A stretch of 64,000 bases of DNA, taken from assembly GCF_029207565.1 (NCBI RefSeq), contig NZ_JANCMW010000001.1, positions 434,001 to 498,000 on the forward strand, read 5' to 3'. This DNA comes from Marinobacter iranensis (GTDB taxonomy: Bacteria > Pseudomonadota > Gammaproteobacteria > Pseudomonadales > Oleiphilaceae). The position numbers and the translations under genes are program-made. The notes under the pieces were generated by a model. The model saw only the letters and a list, made by a program, of their open reading frames with translations, was not told the origin of the DNA and made no database searches. Positions 1 to 7,818 of the stretch are shown here, one piece after another (position 1 is the first letter of the stretch; each line of letters starts with the position of its first letter).

Positions 1-743
1 GTTTCGGCAATGGAAGCGCCAATGCCCCGGGAGGCGCCCGTTACCAACGCGACTTTCCCGGTCAGCGGTGCGACCGGATTGGTGGCAGGTGCGACCGTCC
101 CCTTGCCGATGCGGGTTACCTGGCCAGACACGTAGGCGGACCGGGGCGACAGGAAGAATCGCACGCTGGAGTCCAGTTGTTGCTCGGCGCCGGGCGCCAT
201 CCACAGCAGGTTTGCGGTAGAGCCTTTCTTGCCCACTTCCTTGCCAACGCTACGCACGAAGCCTTCCAGTGCCTGGTGCGCCGCCGCCTTGGCCGGTTGG
301 CGACAGGTGGCGGGGTCCTGCCCGATAACCAGTACCCGGCCATTGCCAGCCAACTTGCGGATGGTAGGGTGGAAAAACTCGTAAACCGCTTTCAGGTCGG
401 TGGTGTCTTTCATGCCGGTGGCATCGAACACCAGGGCAGAGAACTTGCGGTCAATGTCGGCATTCAGGGGCAGGGCTTCGGCCTTGTTGCCGCTTTTGGA
501 AGAATCGTTCAGAGTATCCACAGCACTGGCATGGAAGAGTTTCGCGGCACTGGCGCCCAGCACACCGCCAACCGCGGCAATGGCTTTGCTGCCATTGGCG
601 GCGCCGATCAGTACGTCGCCCTCGATAAATGGCTGGTCGGCGCGCTTCCAGCGTTTCAGGGGCACTGGCGCGGGAAGCCCCAGGGACTGGGCGGCGGTCT
701 TGCCCACAGAGGTATTGACGAACTTGAGGTAAAGGTCAGACAT
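1..743 (-). CDS. FabG-like 3-oxoacyl-ACP/CoA reductase (high-molecular-weight type), C-terminus cut by window edge
   Basis: NADPH-dependent short-chain dehydrogenase expected to reduce 3-oxoacyl thioesters in fatty acid metabolism. Only the first 247 or so residues are present. About 225 residues of atypical N-terminal domain precede a classical Rossmann start with TGASRGIG near residue 235. That layout matches the roughly 450-residue FabG4-like reductases rather than the usual 245-residue FabG. It is transcribed away from the FadI-like thiolase at 910, leaving a shared 166-base divergent promoter region, so the two probably act on the same acyl chains. The catalytic Ser-Tyr-Lys lies beyond the window and cannot be checked. 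Confidence 0.8.
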   Translation of the reverse strand, partial: MSDLYLKFVNTSVGKTAAQSLGLPAPVPLKRWKRADQPFIEGDVLIGAANGSKAIAAVGGVLGASAAKLFHASAVDTLNDSSKSGNKAEALPLNADIDRKFSALVFDATGMKDTTDLKAVYEFFHPTIRKLAGNGRVLVIGQDPATCRQPAKAAAHQALEGFVRSVGKEVGKKGSTANLLWMAPGAEQQLDSSVRFFLSPRSAYVSGQVTRIGKGTVAPATNPVAPLTGKVALVTGASRGIGASIAE

Positions 744-909
744 GGCATTTTCCTTTTGCGAAACGAATATCGGCGTACAGGTTAAAGAATCGGGCAGCTT
801 TTGGATTGACTCAACGCTCTGTGACGGTTGTCAGGGATGCCAATGAGCCGCGCCCGGTTGGCGCTAGACTGCAACGCAACGGATACACTCGTTTAAACAG
901 GACTTCATC

Positions 910-2247
910 ATGGCACAGGCACCGAAAAGCACCCAAAAGAAAACATCGACGGCAAAGAAGGCCCCGGCCGCCAAAAGCGGTATCCGCCGCGTCGCTATTA
1001 TCGGCGGTAACCGGGTACCTTTTGCCCGCTCCAATACGGCGTACAGCAAAGTCAGCAATCAGGAATTGCTAACCAGTGCACTGCGGGGGCTGGTTGACCG
1101 CTTCGGGTTGCAGGGGCAGCGCGTTGGAGAGGTTGTCGCTGGTGCGGTCATCAAGCATTCCAGGGATTTTAACCTGACGCGGGAGTCTGCGCTCAGCAGC
1201 GGCCTGGCGCCGGAAACGCCCGCCTATGATATCCAGCAGGCCTGTGGCACCGGCCTGGAAGCGGCCATCCTGGTGGCGAACAAGATCGCCCTGGGGCAGA
1301 TTGAGTGCGGTATTGCCGGCGGCACCGACACCACCTCCGATGCGCCGATTGGCGTGGGGGAGGGCCTGCGGGAAATCCTGCTGGACTTGAATCGCGCCAA
1401 GACGACCGGCGAGCGCCTGAGAGCACTGAGCCGTTTCCGCCCCGGCTACCTGAAACCGGAAATTCCGCAAAACGGAGAGCCCAGAACCGGCCTGTCCATG
1501 GGTGGCCATTGCCAGATCACCGCCCATGAATGGTCCATTCCCCGTGACGAGCAGGACAAGCTGGCCTATGAAAGCCACCAGAAACTGGCTGCGGCTTATG
1601 AGGAAGGTTTCTTCAAGGACCTGATGACGCCACTGGCGGGGCTGGAGAAGGACAATATCCTGCGCCCGGACACTACCCTGGAGAAACTGGCGACGCTCAA
1701 GCCCGTGTTCGACCGGGACAACGGCACCATGACCGCCGCCAACAGCACGGCGCTGACCGATGGTGCCTCCTGTGTGCTGTTGGCCAGCGAAGAGTGGGCC
1801 AAGGCAAACAACATGGAGGTAAAGGCCTACCTGACCTTCTCCGAAGTAGCCGCCGTGGACTTCGTTGACAAGAAAGAGGGCCTGCTGATGGCGCCGGCCT
1901 ATGCCGTGCCGCGCATGTTGGAGAAAGCCGGGCTGAGCCTGCAGGATTTCGACTTCTACGAAATCCACGAAGCCTTTGCCGCACAGGTGCTCTCCACCCT
2001 GAAAGCCTGGGAAGATCCCGCCTTCTGCAAGGACCGCCTGGGCCTGGACAAGCCCCTGGGCAGCATTGACCGCAGCAAACTGAACGTGAAGGGCAGCAGC
2101 CTGGCCACGGGCCATCCCTTCGCGGCCACTGGTGGGCGTATTGTTGCCACCCTGGCGAAGTTGTTGGAAGAGAAAGGCAGCGGCCGCGGGCTGATCTCCA
2201 TCTGTGCCGCCGGCGGGCAGGGGGTGACTGCGATACTGGAGCGGTAA
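910..2247 (+). CDS. fadI: Acetyl-CoA C-acyltransferase, FadI-like thiolase
   Basis: Thiolase that cleaves 3-oxoacyl-CoA to acetyl-CoA and a shortened acyl-CoA, or the reverse. The acyl-enzyme nucleophile is Cys112 in QQACGTGLEA. The general-base region is YEIHEAFAAQ, the GHPFAATGG loop is present, and the second catalytic Cys lies in CAAGGQG near the C-terminus. The 445 residues include about 25 extra N-terminal residues rich in Lys, Ala and Thr before the thiolase fold begins at RRVAIIGGNR. An AGGA ribosome site lies just ahead of the ATG. It diverges from the FabG-like gene; no FadJ-type partner is adjacent. The symbol is by family resemblance only. Confidence 0.85.
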   Translation: MAQAPKSTQKKTSTAKKAPAAKSGIRRVAIIGGNRVPFARSNTAYSKVSNQELLTSALRGLVDRFGLQGQRVGEVVAGAVIKHSRDFNLTRESALSSGLAPETPAYDIQQACGTGLEAAILVANKIALGQIECGIAGGTDTTSDAPIGVGEGLREILLDLNRAKTTGERLRALSRFRPGYLKPEIPQNGEPRTGLSMGGHCQITAHEWSIPRDEQDKLAYESHQKLAAAYEEGFFKDLMTPLAGLEKDNILRPDTTLEKLATLKPVFDRDNGTMTAANSTALTDGASCVLLASEEWAKANNMEVKAYLTFSEVAAVDFVDKKEGLLMAPAYAVPRMLEKAGLSLQDFDFYEIHEAFAAQVLSTLKAWEDPAFCKDRLGLDKPLGSIDRSKLNVKGSSLATGHPFAATGGRIVATLAKLLEEKGSGRGLISICAAGGQGVTAILER

Positions 2248-2273
2248 GTCTACGGAAAATTTAATTTTTCCCT

Positions 2274-2302
2274 TTGACAGCCAAGGTTTCTACCCGTACT
2301 AT
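2274..2302 (+). promoter_or_regulatory. Sigma-70 promoter of the initiator tRNA gene
   Basis: A perfect -35 TTGACA (2274-2279), a 17-base spacer and -10 TACTAT (2297-2302). A GC-rich discriminator (GCGC) follows, as is usual for stable-RNA promoters under stringent control. Confidence 0.85.
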
Positions 2303-2348
2303 GCGCACCTCGTTGATCGGGGCCTTCCCCGGGATACAACCAGTTTGA

Positions 2349-2425
<77 letters not shown>

Positions 2426-2433
2426 TCTTCAGG

Positions 2434-2463
2434 AAAGGCCAGCTTTAGCTGGCCTTTCTGCTT
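2434..2463 (+). terminator. Intrinsic terminator after tRNA-fMet
   Basis: A 10-bp perfect stem AAAGGCCAGC / GCTGGCCTTT with a four-base loop, followed by a short T-rich tail, starting nine bases after the CCA. Confidence 0.8.
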
Positions 2464-2584
2464 TCTGGCAACGGCTTATTCTCCCGCCAGCACGCTGCTA
2501 GGTATTTTCCATACATGGCCTGCCAACCCCGTTGACTATTTCCTGTCCGCCCGCCAGACTCATGTTGTAGCCTGGGACAGCAAC

Positions 2585-2971
2585 ATGAACAACACGCATC
2601 ACCTCATCCGCCGACGGATTCAAACACCTCTGGTAGTGCTTCCACTGCTGGCGTTGCTGCTTGCTTTTCTCTCATCCCTCACCTATCAGTACGCCGCTGA
2701 AACCCGCCTGAACCATGGATTTATCAGCACGCTGGATCATCTGGTTGTTGCCAGCCCCAATGAATCGGTCAGGGCACTGGTTGGTAACAACGATGACGAA
2801 AGCGCCGCAGCTGATGGAGACCGGGATTTTCCCCAGTGGTGGAGCAATGGTTCCACGGATATCTGGATTGGTCAGCGTGATATTGGCAGCGTCTCCTCTG
2901 TTGAAACGGGCGATCTCCCGCTAGCCGGCCGTTATGTAATTCCCCTCCTGCGCGCACCTCCCCTGGCGTAA
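2585..2971 (+). CDS. Small exported or membrane-anchored hypothetical protein
   Basis: Function not recognised. The 128-residue product has a basic start (RRRIQTP), one hydrophobic segment at about residues 16-34 (signal peptide or anchor), and then an acidic polar domain. It ends in LLRAPPLA. This resembles in style the small periplasmic proteins with a Pro-rich RAPP tail found beside some metal-efflux loci, but no metal ligand pattern is visible. It precedes secDF by 71 bases on the same strand. A second protein of the same design lies after secDF (5657), which suggests a link with it. The Shine-Dalgarno sequence is weak. Confidence 0.55.
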   Translation: MNNTHHLIRRRIQTPLVVLPLLALLLAFLSSLTYQYAAETRLNHGFISTLDHLVVASPNESVRALVGNNDDESAAADGDRDFPQWWSNGSTDIWIGQRDIGSVSSVETGDLPLAGRYVIPLLRAPPLA

Positions 2972-3042
2972 TTCTCCACTTTGTCGCGGCGGGTCTTTCC
3001 GACTGTCGTTCCGGTTAACAAAGTTTTCTTCGAGGATTACCC

Positions 3043-5565
3043 ATGAAATCACTACGTTCACGGGCCGTGGTATACGGCCTGGTGATAGTACTCGGGTTAC
3101 TGAGCGCGTTACCGAATCTTCTTTCCCACAACCAGTCCGGAAAATTACCGGACTGGTACCTGCAAAACACGGTGTCCCTGGGGCTGGACCTGCAGGGTGG
3201 TTCCCATTTGCTTTTGCAGGCCGACCTTGATGACCTGTTTTCCGGCGAGCGCCAGGCCATAGCCGAAGAGCTGGCCAGGACCCTGCGTGAGGCGGGTATT
3301 CACTATGGCAGGGCCCTGATGGTCGGGGACCGTATTGAGGTGCCGGTGCGCCAATCCGACCAGTTGTCCGAAGCGGCCAGCCTTGCCCGCAAGCTGGCCC
3401 GGGAACCCCCCGATGGCTCGCGCCGCTTTGACGTTGACCAGAATGGTGGGCGGCTGGTGCTGACGCTGACCGAAGCCTGGCGGGAGAATGTGGCCCGGGA
3501 TGCGGTGGAACGGAGCCTGGAAGTGGTGCGCAGGCGGCTCGACGAAACCGGCCTGGTGGACCCCAGCATTACCCGTCAGGGCAGTGACGGTATCCTGGTG
3601 CAGATGCCGGGTGTCGCCGATCCCAGTGAAATCCGCAAGTTACTGGGTACAACGGCGAAGATGAGTTTCCATTGGGTGGCGCGGGAGATGGGGGAGGGCG
3701 TTGCTGTATTCTCCCTTCCGGACGCCAACGGAGAAGGTCGGTACCAGTTGGAAAAACGGGTCGCCATGCCCGGTGAGCGTATCCGGGATGCCCAAATGGC
3801 GTTTAATCCTGACACCAGCGAACCGGTTGTCAATTTCAAGCTGGACAACGAAGGTGCACGCCTGTTTGGTGACATGACCCGGGACAATATTGGCCGCGCC
3901 CTGGCCATCGTGCTGGATGGCAAGGTCATCACGGCGCCGGTTATTCGCAGTGTTATCGGCGGCGGCAGTGGTGAAATCAGCGGCGCCTTCACAACCAAAG
4001 AGGCCAGCAATCTGGCCCTGCTGCTAAGGGCTGGCGCCTTGCCCGCCCCGCTGCATGTGGCGGAGGAGCGCACGGTTGGCCCTGATCTTGGCAGTGACGC
4101 CATCGCCATGGGGCTGACCACTGGTTTGCTGGGGGCGGCCATGGTGATCGCCTTTATGGTGGGGCTCTACGGACGTTGGGGGCTGATTGCCTGTGTGGGG
4201 CTGACGGTGAACGTAGGGCTGGTCTTCGGGGTGTTGAGCCTGCTCGGCGCCACCCTGACGTTGCCGGGCATCGCCGGGATTATTCTTACCATCGGCATGG
4301 CGGTGGATGCCAATATCCTGATCAACGAGCGCATCTGGGAGGAGTCCCGCAAGGGTAAGCCTGCGTGGATGGCTCTCAGGGAAGGGTTTGGCAAGGCCTA
4401 CACAACCATCCTGGATTCCAACGTCACCACCCTGATTGCGGTCAGCCTGCTGTTCATGGTGGGCAGTGGGCCGGTCAGGGGCTTTGCGGTCACCATTGGT
4501 ATTGGTTTGCTGACTTCCCTATTTACCGCGATTGCGGTTACCCGGCTGATCATGGAGTGGCGTATCCGGGGCAGGGCCCGGGAGCCGTTGGTGATTTCCG
4601 GCATCGCCTGGCTGGACCGGCTCAGTGAGCGAGGCGTGAACTTTATGCGCGCCCGCATGACCGGATTGCTGGTGTCGGCGGTGCTGTCGGTGGCTGCCAT
4701 TGGTCTGTTTGTCCAGCCCGGACTGAAATACGGCGTCGATTTCACCGGGGGTACCGTGGTTGAGGTGCAGGCCGGAACAGCAACGGTGGAGCAATTGCGC
4801 ACCACGTTGCAGGACCATGGCCTGGATGAAGCCGCCATCCAGGAGTTCGGTGCTGACGGGCGTTTCCTGGTTCGCCTGCCTGTTGCACAGGGAGAGCCCG
4901 GGGCAACAGCAGATCAGGTGGCGTCGCTCAAATCAGCAGTGACCTCGGCCCAACCGGACGCGGAGTTTCCACGGGTCGACATGGTGGGGCCCAAAGTCAG
5001 CGGTGGGTTCAGTGATGCCACGATTCTGGCGGTTCTGCTGGCCGGCGCGGGAATGCTGGCGTATCTCTGGGTTCGGTTTGAATCCCATTTCGCACTGGCC
5101 GCGACCCTGACCATCGCGCTGGACATCACCAAGACCATTGGTTTCTTCGCCCTGGCCGGCGTGGAGTTCAACCTGACCGCCGTAGCGGCACTGCTTGCCC
5201 TGATCGGCTATTCCGTCAACGACAAGGTGGTGGTGTTTGATCGTATTCGTGAAAATTTGCGGAGAACGCCGGAGCGACCGATGCTGGAATTGCTGAACGA
5301 CAGCATATCGTCAACACTGACCCGTACCGTGTTCACCTCGGTGACCACTTTCCTGGCGTTGCTGCCCATGGGCATCGCCGGGGGCGCGGCCGTCGCGAGT
5401 TTCGCCTTGCCCATGCTGTTCGGCATCGTGATCGGCACCAGTTCGTCGGTATTTATCGCGTCATCGATTCTGTATTACCTGGGCCAGCGGCGCGCCCGCA
5501 AGGGATTGGCACAACTACGCCCATCGGCTGAGGACATCCGAAAAGAATTGGAGCAGATCGCGTGA
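3043..5565 (+). CDS. secDF: Fused protein translocase subunit SecDF
   Basis: Inner-membrane RND-type accessory of the Sec translocon that uses ion flow to pull proteins across. The 840 residues carry the SecD half first: TM1, GLDLQGGSHLLL, a periplasmic P1 domain, then TIGMAVDANILINERIWEE. The SecF half follows from about residue 535, with YGVDFTGGTVVEVQ and ALIGYSVNDKVVVFDRIREN. Gammaproteobacteria normally encode SecD and SecF separately beside yajC and tgt. This gene is a fusion and has neither neighbour, so it is probably an extra paralogue. The ribosome site GAGGA lies seven bases before the ATG. Two small exported proteins flank it. Confidence 0.93.
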   Translation: MKSLRSRAVVYGLVIVLGLLSALPNLLSHNQSGKLPDWYLQNTVSLGLDLQGGSHLLLQADLDDLFSGERQAIAEELARTLREAGIHYGRALMVGDRIEVPVRQSDQLSEAASLARKLAREPPDGSRRFDVDQNGGRLVLTLTEAWRENVARDAVERSLEVVRRRLDETGLVDPSITRQGSDGILVQMPGVADPSEIRKLLGTTAKMSFHWVAREMGEGVAVFSLPDANGEGRYQLEKRVAMPGERIRDAQMAFNPDTSEPVVNFKLDNEGARLFGDMTRDNIGRALAIVLDGKVITAPVIRSVIGGGSGEISGAFTTKEASNLALLLRAGALPAPLHVAEERTVGPDLGSDAIAMGLTTGLLGAAMVIAFMVGLYGRWGLIACVGLTVNVGLVFGVLSLLGATLTLPGIAGIILTIGMAVDANILINERIWEESRKGKPAWMALREGFGKAYTTILDSNVTTLIAVSLLFMVGSGPVRGFAVTIGIGLLTSLFTAIAVTRLIMEWRIRGRAREPLVISGIAWLDRLSERGVNFMRARMTGLLVSAVLSVAAIGLFVQPGLKYGVDFTGGTVVEVQAGTATVEQLRTTLQDHGLDEAAIQEFGADGRFLVRLPVAQGEPGATADQVASLKSAVTSAQPDAEFPRVDMVGPKVSGGFSDATILAVLLAGAGMLAYLWVRFESHFALAATLTIALDITKTIGFFALAGVEFNLTAVAALLALIGYSVNDKVVVFDRIRENLRRTPERPMLELLNDSISSTLTRTVFTSVTTFLALLPMGIAGGAAVASFALPMLFGIVIGTSSSVFIASSILYYLGQRRARKGLAQLRPSAEDIRKELEQIA

Positions 5566-5656
5566 AGCCAACGTTTGGCGAACCCGTTTTTGCCCTGCGG
5601 GGCCGGGCGATGGTAGATTACGTATCAACATTAGTTAGGTGGCTAATAGCGGGAAT

Positions 5657-5989
5657 ATGAAAAATCAGTCCACATACAAAGCCAGTTTGCCGGGCAGCCT
5701 TATTGCGTTGCTTGGCCTGGTGTTTGTTGTCTGGACATCGGTAGCGGTTGCGCTTCCGGCCCAGGATGATCCGGTTGCCACCGCTGTTGCCCTGAGCGAT
5801 TGGCAGGCTAACGCCGAATCTGCGGAGGGATCGTCCTCTCCCGGCGATGTCGCTTCGTTGACCCCCGTATTCGTCTTTCCTCCCCTGGCACTGAATGCCA
5901 GTGCCCTGCACCAGTTGGCCTTTGAGGCCCCCGCCACAAGACTTCTCAGTTATCCCGGCAAGTCACAAGCCCCTCCTTCCCTGGTTTAG
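5657..5989 (+). CDS. Small exported hypothetical protein downstream of secDF
   Basis: Function not recognised. The 110-residue product has a polar start (KNQSTYKAS), a hydrophobic segment at about residues 11-32 ending in VAVALPA (signal peptidase-like), then a low-complexity Ala/Ser-rich mature part. It ends SQAPPSLV, echoing the RAPPLA end of the protein at 2585. The ATG at 5657 is preferred over the in-frame GTG at 5639 because GCGGGA lies just ahead of it and the signal peptide then has normal length. It may be co-transcribed with secDF, 91 bases upstream. Confidence 0.5.
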   Translation: MKNQSTYKASLPGSLIALLGLVFVVWTSVAVALPAQDDPVATAVALSDWQANAESAEGSSSPGDVASLTPVFVFPPLALNASALHQLAFEAPATRLLSYPGKSQAPPSLV

Positions 5990-6072
5990 ACATTTGCAAA
6001 GACCCAGGCTTCCCTGACCTTTACGAAGGCAGGTTGCGCCTGGCGAAATGATCTTTAGTCAGGAGAATTGCC

Positions 6073-6150
6073 ATGAGCAATCAACCAAGCGTTCAAGCGC
6101 CCTTGTCTGCCGGCGCCAAATATCGGCTTGCCAACGATGGAAATTGGTAA
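6073..6150 (+). CDS. 25-codon ORF in the pycA leader
   Basis: A short ORF (begins MSNQPSVQAPLS, ends NDGNW) with a good ribosome site (AGGAGA, seven bases upstream) inside the 386-base gap 5990-6375. It could be a leader peptide or the remnant of a longer gene. A second frame continues from about 6137 to 6364 with protein-like sequence, so an ancestral or actual frameshift near 6130-6150 is possible. The gap also contains TTTGCAAA (5993-6000) and the inverted repeat at 6307-6340. No homologue is recognised. Confidence 0.35.
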   Translation: MSNQPSVQAPLSAGAKYRLANDGNW

Positions 6151-6306
6151 GCTCCAGGGCCTGAAAGTTGATGAATTAATTTCCATTTTCAAAGGGCTTC
6201 ATTCGGACTATCTTTTAGTAACGGAGGCTGTCGCTGTTGGGGCAGAGGATCAGGTCGTTCTCCGATATTGTTCACGCGGTCCGGAAAAGCCCTGGGTAAA
6301 CCTCGC

Positions 6307-6340
6307 AATGTTGCAACCTGCCGTTGCGGGTTGCAACATT
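6307..6340. promoter_or_regulatory. Perfect 12-bp inverted repeat with two GTTGCAAC palindromes before pycA
   Basis: Arms AATGTTGCAACC and GGTTGCAACATT are separated by 10 bases and end 35 bases before the pycA ATG. Each arm contains the self-palindrome GTTGCAAC. There is no T-run after it, so an operator or mRNA structure is likelier than a terminator. Motifs of TTTGCAAA type are bound by the ScfR family (PccR/RamB) regulators of acyl-CoA metabolism; a link here is only inference. Confidence 0.5.
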
Positions 6341-6375
6341 CTTCCGATAATGACCAGTATTTAAAGGAAGCTTCC

Positions 6376-7797
6376 ATGGCCATTAAAAAAGTGCTCATCG
6401 CCAATCGCGGCGAAATTGCCGTTCGCATTGCGCGGGCCTGTAAGGAGTTGGACATTCGTTCCGTCGCTGTCTATTCAGAGGCGGACCAGTACTCCCTGCA
6501 CGTGAAGAAAGCGGATGAGTCCTATCAGATCAGCAAGGACCCGCTCAGTGGTTACCTGAATCCCCATCACCTGGTGAACCTGGCGGTGGAAACCGGCTGT
6601 GATGCGCTACATCCGGGTTACGGCTTTCTCTCCGAGAACGCTGAGCTTGCAGCTATCTGCCAGCAGCGGGGAGTCACCTTCATCGGCCCGTCATCCGAGG
6701 CGATCAGTGCCATGGGTGACAAGACTCAGGCCCGTCAGACCGCCATCGCCGCAGGGGTACCTGTGACACCGGGCTCCGAAGGCAACCTGGACGACGTGGA
6801 AGATGCCGTGCGCCAGGCGGCGGACGTTGGCTACCCGGTTATGCTGAAGGCCACATCCGGTGGTGGTGGCCGGGGCATCCGCCGCTGCGACAATGAGAAG
6901 GAGTTGCGGCAAAACTACGAGCGGGTAATTTCCGAAGCCACCAAGGCCTTTGGCAGTGCCGAGGTTTTCCTTGAGAAATGCATCATCGAGCCCCGCCACA
7001 TCGAGGTGCAGGTTCTCGCTGACCACCATGGCAATGTGGTGCACCTGTATGAGCGAGACTGTTCCATCCAGCGCCGTAACCAGAAACTGATCGAAGTGGC
7101 GCCGTCTCCCCAATTGAGTGAGGAACAGCGTGAATACATCGGCGAACTGGCCATCCAGGTGACCCGCCAATGCGGCTATGTGAATGCCGGCACCGTCGAG
7201 TTCCTGCTGGATCACGATGACAGCTTCTACTTCATGGAAATGAACACGCGGGTGCAGGTGGAGCACACCATCACCGAGGAAATCACCGGCATCGATATCA
7301 TCAAGGCGCAGATCCGTATTGCGTCGGGCGAACCCCTGGAGTTTTCCCAGGAGGACATCAGTTATCGCGGCTTTGCGGCGCAATTCCGGATCAATGCCGA
7401 AGACCCGAAGAATGGCTTTCTACCCAGCTTTGGTCGCATCAGCCGCTACTATTCCGCAGGCGGCCCGGGCGTGCGTACGGATGCTGCCATGTATACGGGC
7501 TATGAGATACCACCGTACTACGACTCCATGTGCGCAAAACTGATTGTCTGGGCACGGGAATGGCCGGAACTGGTGGCCCGTTCCCGCCGGGCACTCAGTG
7601 ATATGGCCATCTACGGGGTGCACACCACGATTCCTTACTATCAGCAAATCCTCAATCACCCTGATTTCCAGGCCGGCACCTTCAACACCGGCTTTGTTGA
7701 ACGTAATCCCCAGTTGCTGGAATACAGCAACAAGTCCCGGCCGGAATCCGTCGCAACTGCCATTGCCGCCGCCATTGCCGCCCAGGCAGGCGTGTAA
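6376..7797 (+). CDS. pycA: Pyruvate carboxylase subunit A (biotin carboxylase)
   Basis: ATP-dependent carboxylation of the biotin carried by PycB, the first half-reaction of pyruvate to oxaloacetate (anaplerosis). The 473 residues run through KVLIANRGEIAVR, the ATP-grasp glycine loop TSGGGGRGIR, ERDCSIQRRNQKLIE and the active-site FMEMNTRVQVEHTITEEITG. The ATG at 6376 follows AAAGGAAG and matches the usual subunit start; the longer in-frame extension upstream would read through the inverted repeat. pycB follows after 21 bases. This could instead be an acyl-CoA carboxylase biotin subunit, but the PycB/OadA-type neighbour argues for pyruvate. Confidence 0.9.
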   Translation: MAIKKVLIANRGEIAVRIARACKELDIRSVAVYSEADQYSLHVKKADESYQISKDPLSGYLNPHHLVNLAVETGCDALHPGYGFLSENAELAAICQQRGVTFIGPSSEAISAMGDKTQARQTAIAAGVPVTPGSEGNLDDVEDAVRQAADVGYPVMLKATSGGGGRGIRRCDNEKELRQNYERVISEATKAFGSAEVFLEKCIIEPRHIEVQVLADHHGNVVHLYERDCSIQRRNQKLIEVAPSPQLSEEQREYIGELAIQVTRQCGYVNAGTVEFLLDHDDSFYFMEMNTRVQVEHTITEEITGIDIIKAQIRIASGEPLEFSQEDISYRGFAAQFRINAEDPKNGFLPSFGRISRYYSAGGPGVRTDAAMYTGYEIPPYYDSMCAKLIVWAREWPELVARSRRALSDMAIYGVHTTIPYYQQILNHPDFQAGTFNTGFVERNPQLLEYSNKSRPESVATAIAAAIAAQAGV

Positions 7798-7818
7798 CAC
7801 GAATATTGGAGAACATCC

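Noticed and set aside
892..899. GTTTAAAC palindrome as a fatty-acid regulator site upstream of the thiolase
   Set aside because: Only eight bases, single copy, and the half-site order differs from the known PsrA pattern.
1069..2115. 348-codon open frame on the minus strand inside the thiolase gene
   Set aside because: It is fully antisense to a thiolase with all catalytic motifs, and its translation shows no family signature.
6137..6364. Small protein in the pycA leader, second frame
   Set aside because: No ribosome site, and its end is encoded by the inverted repeat; kept only as a possible remnant in the findings.
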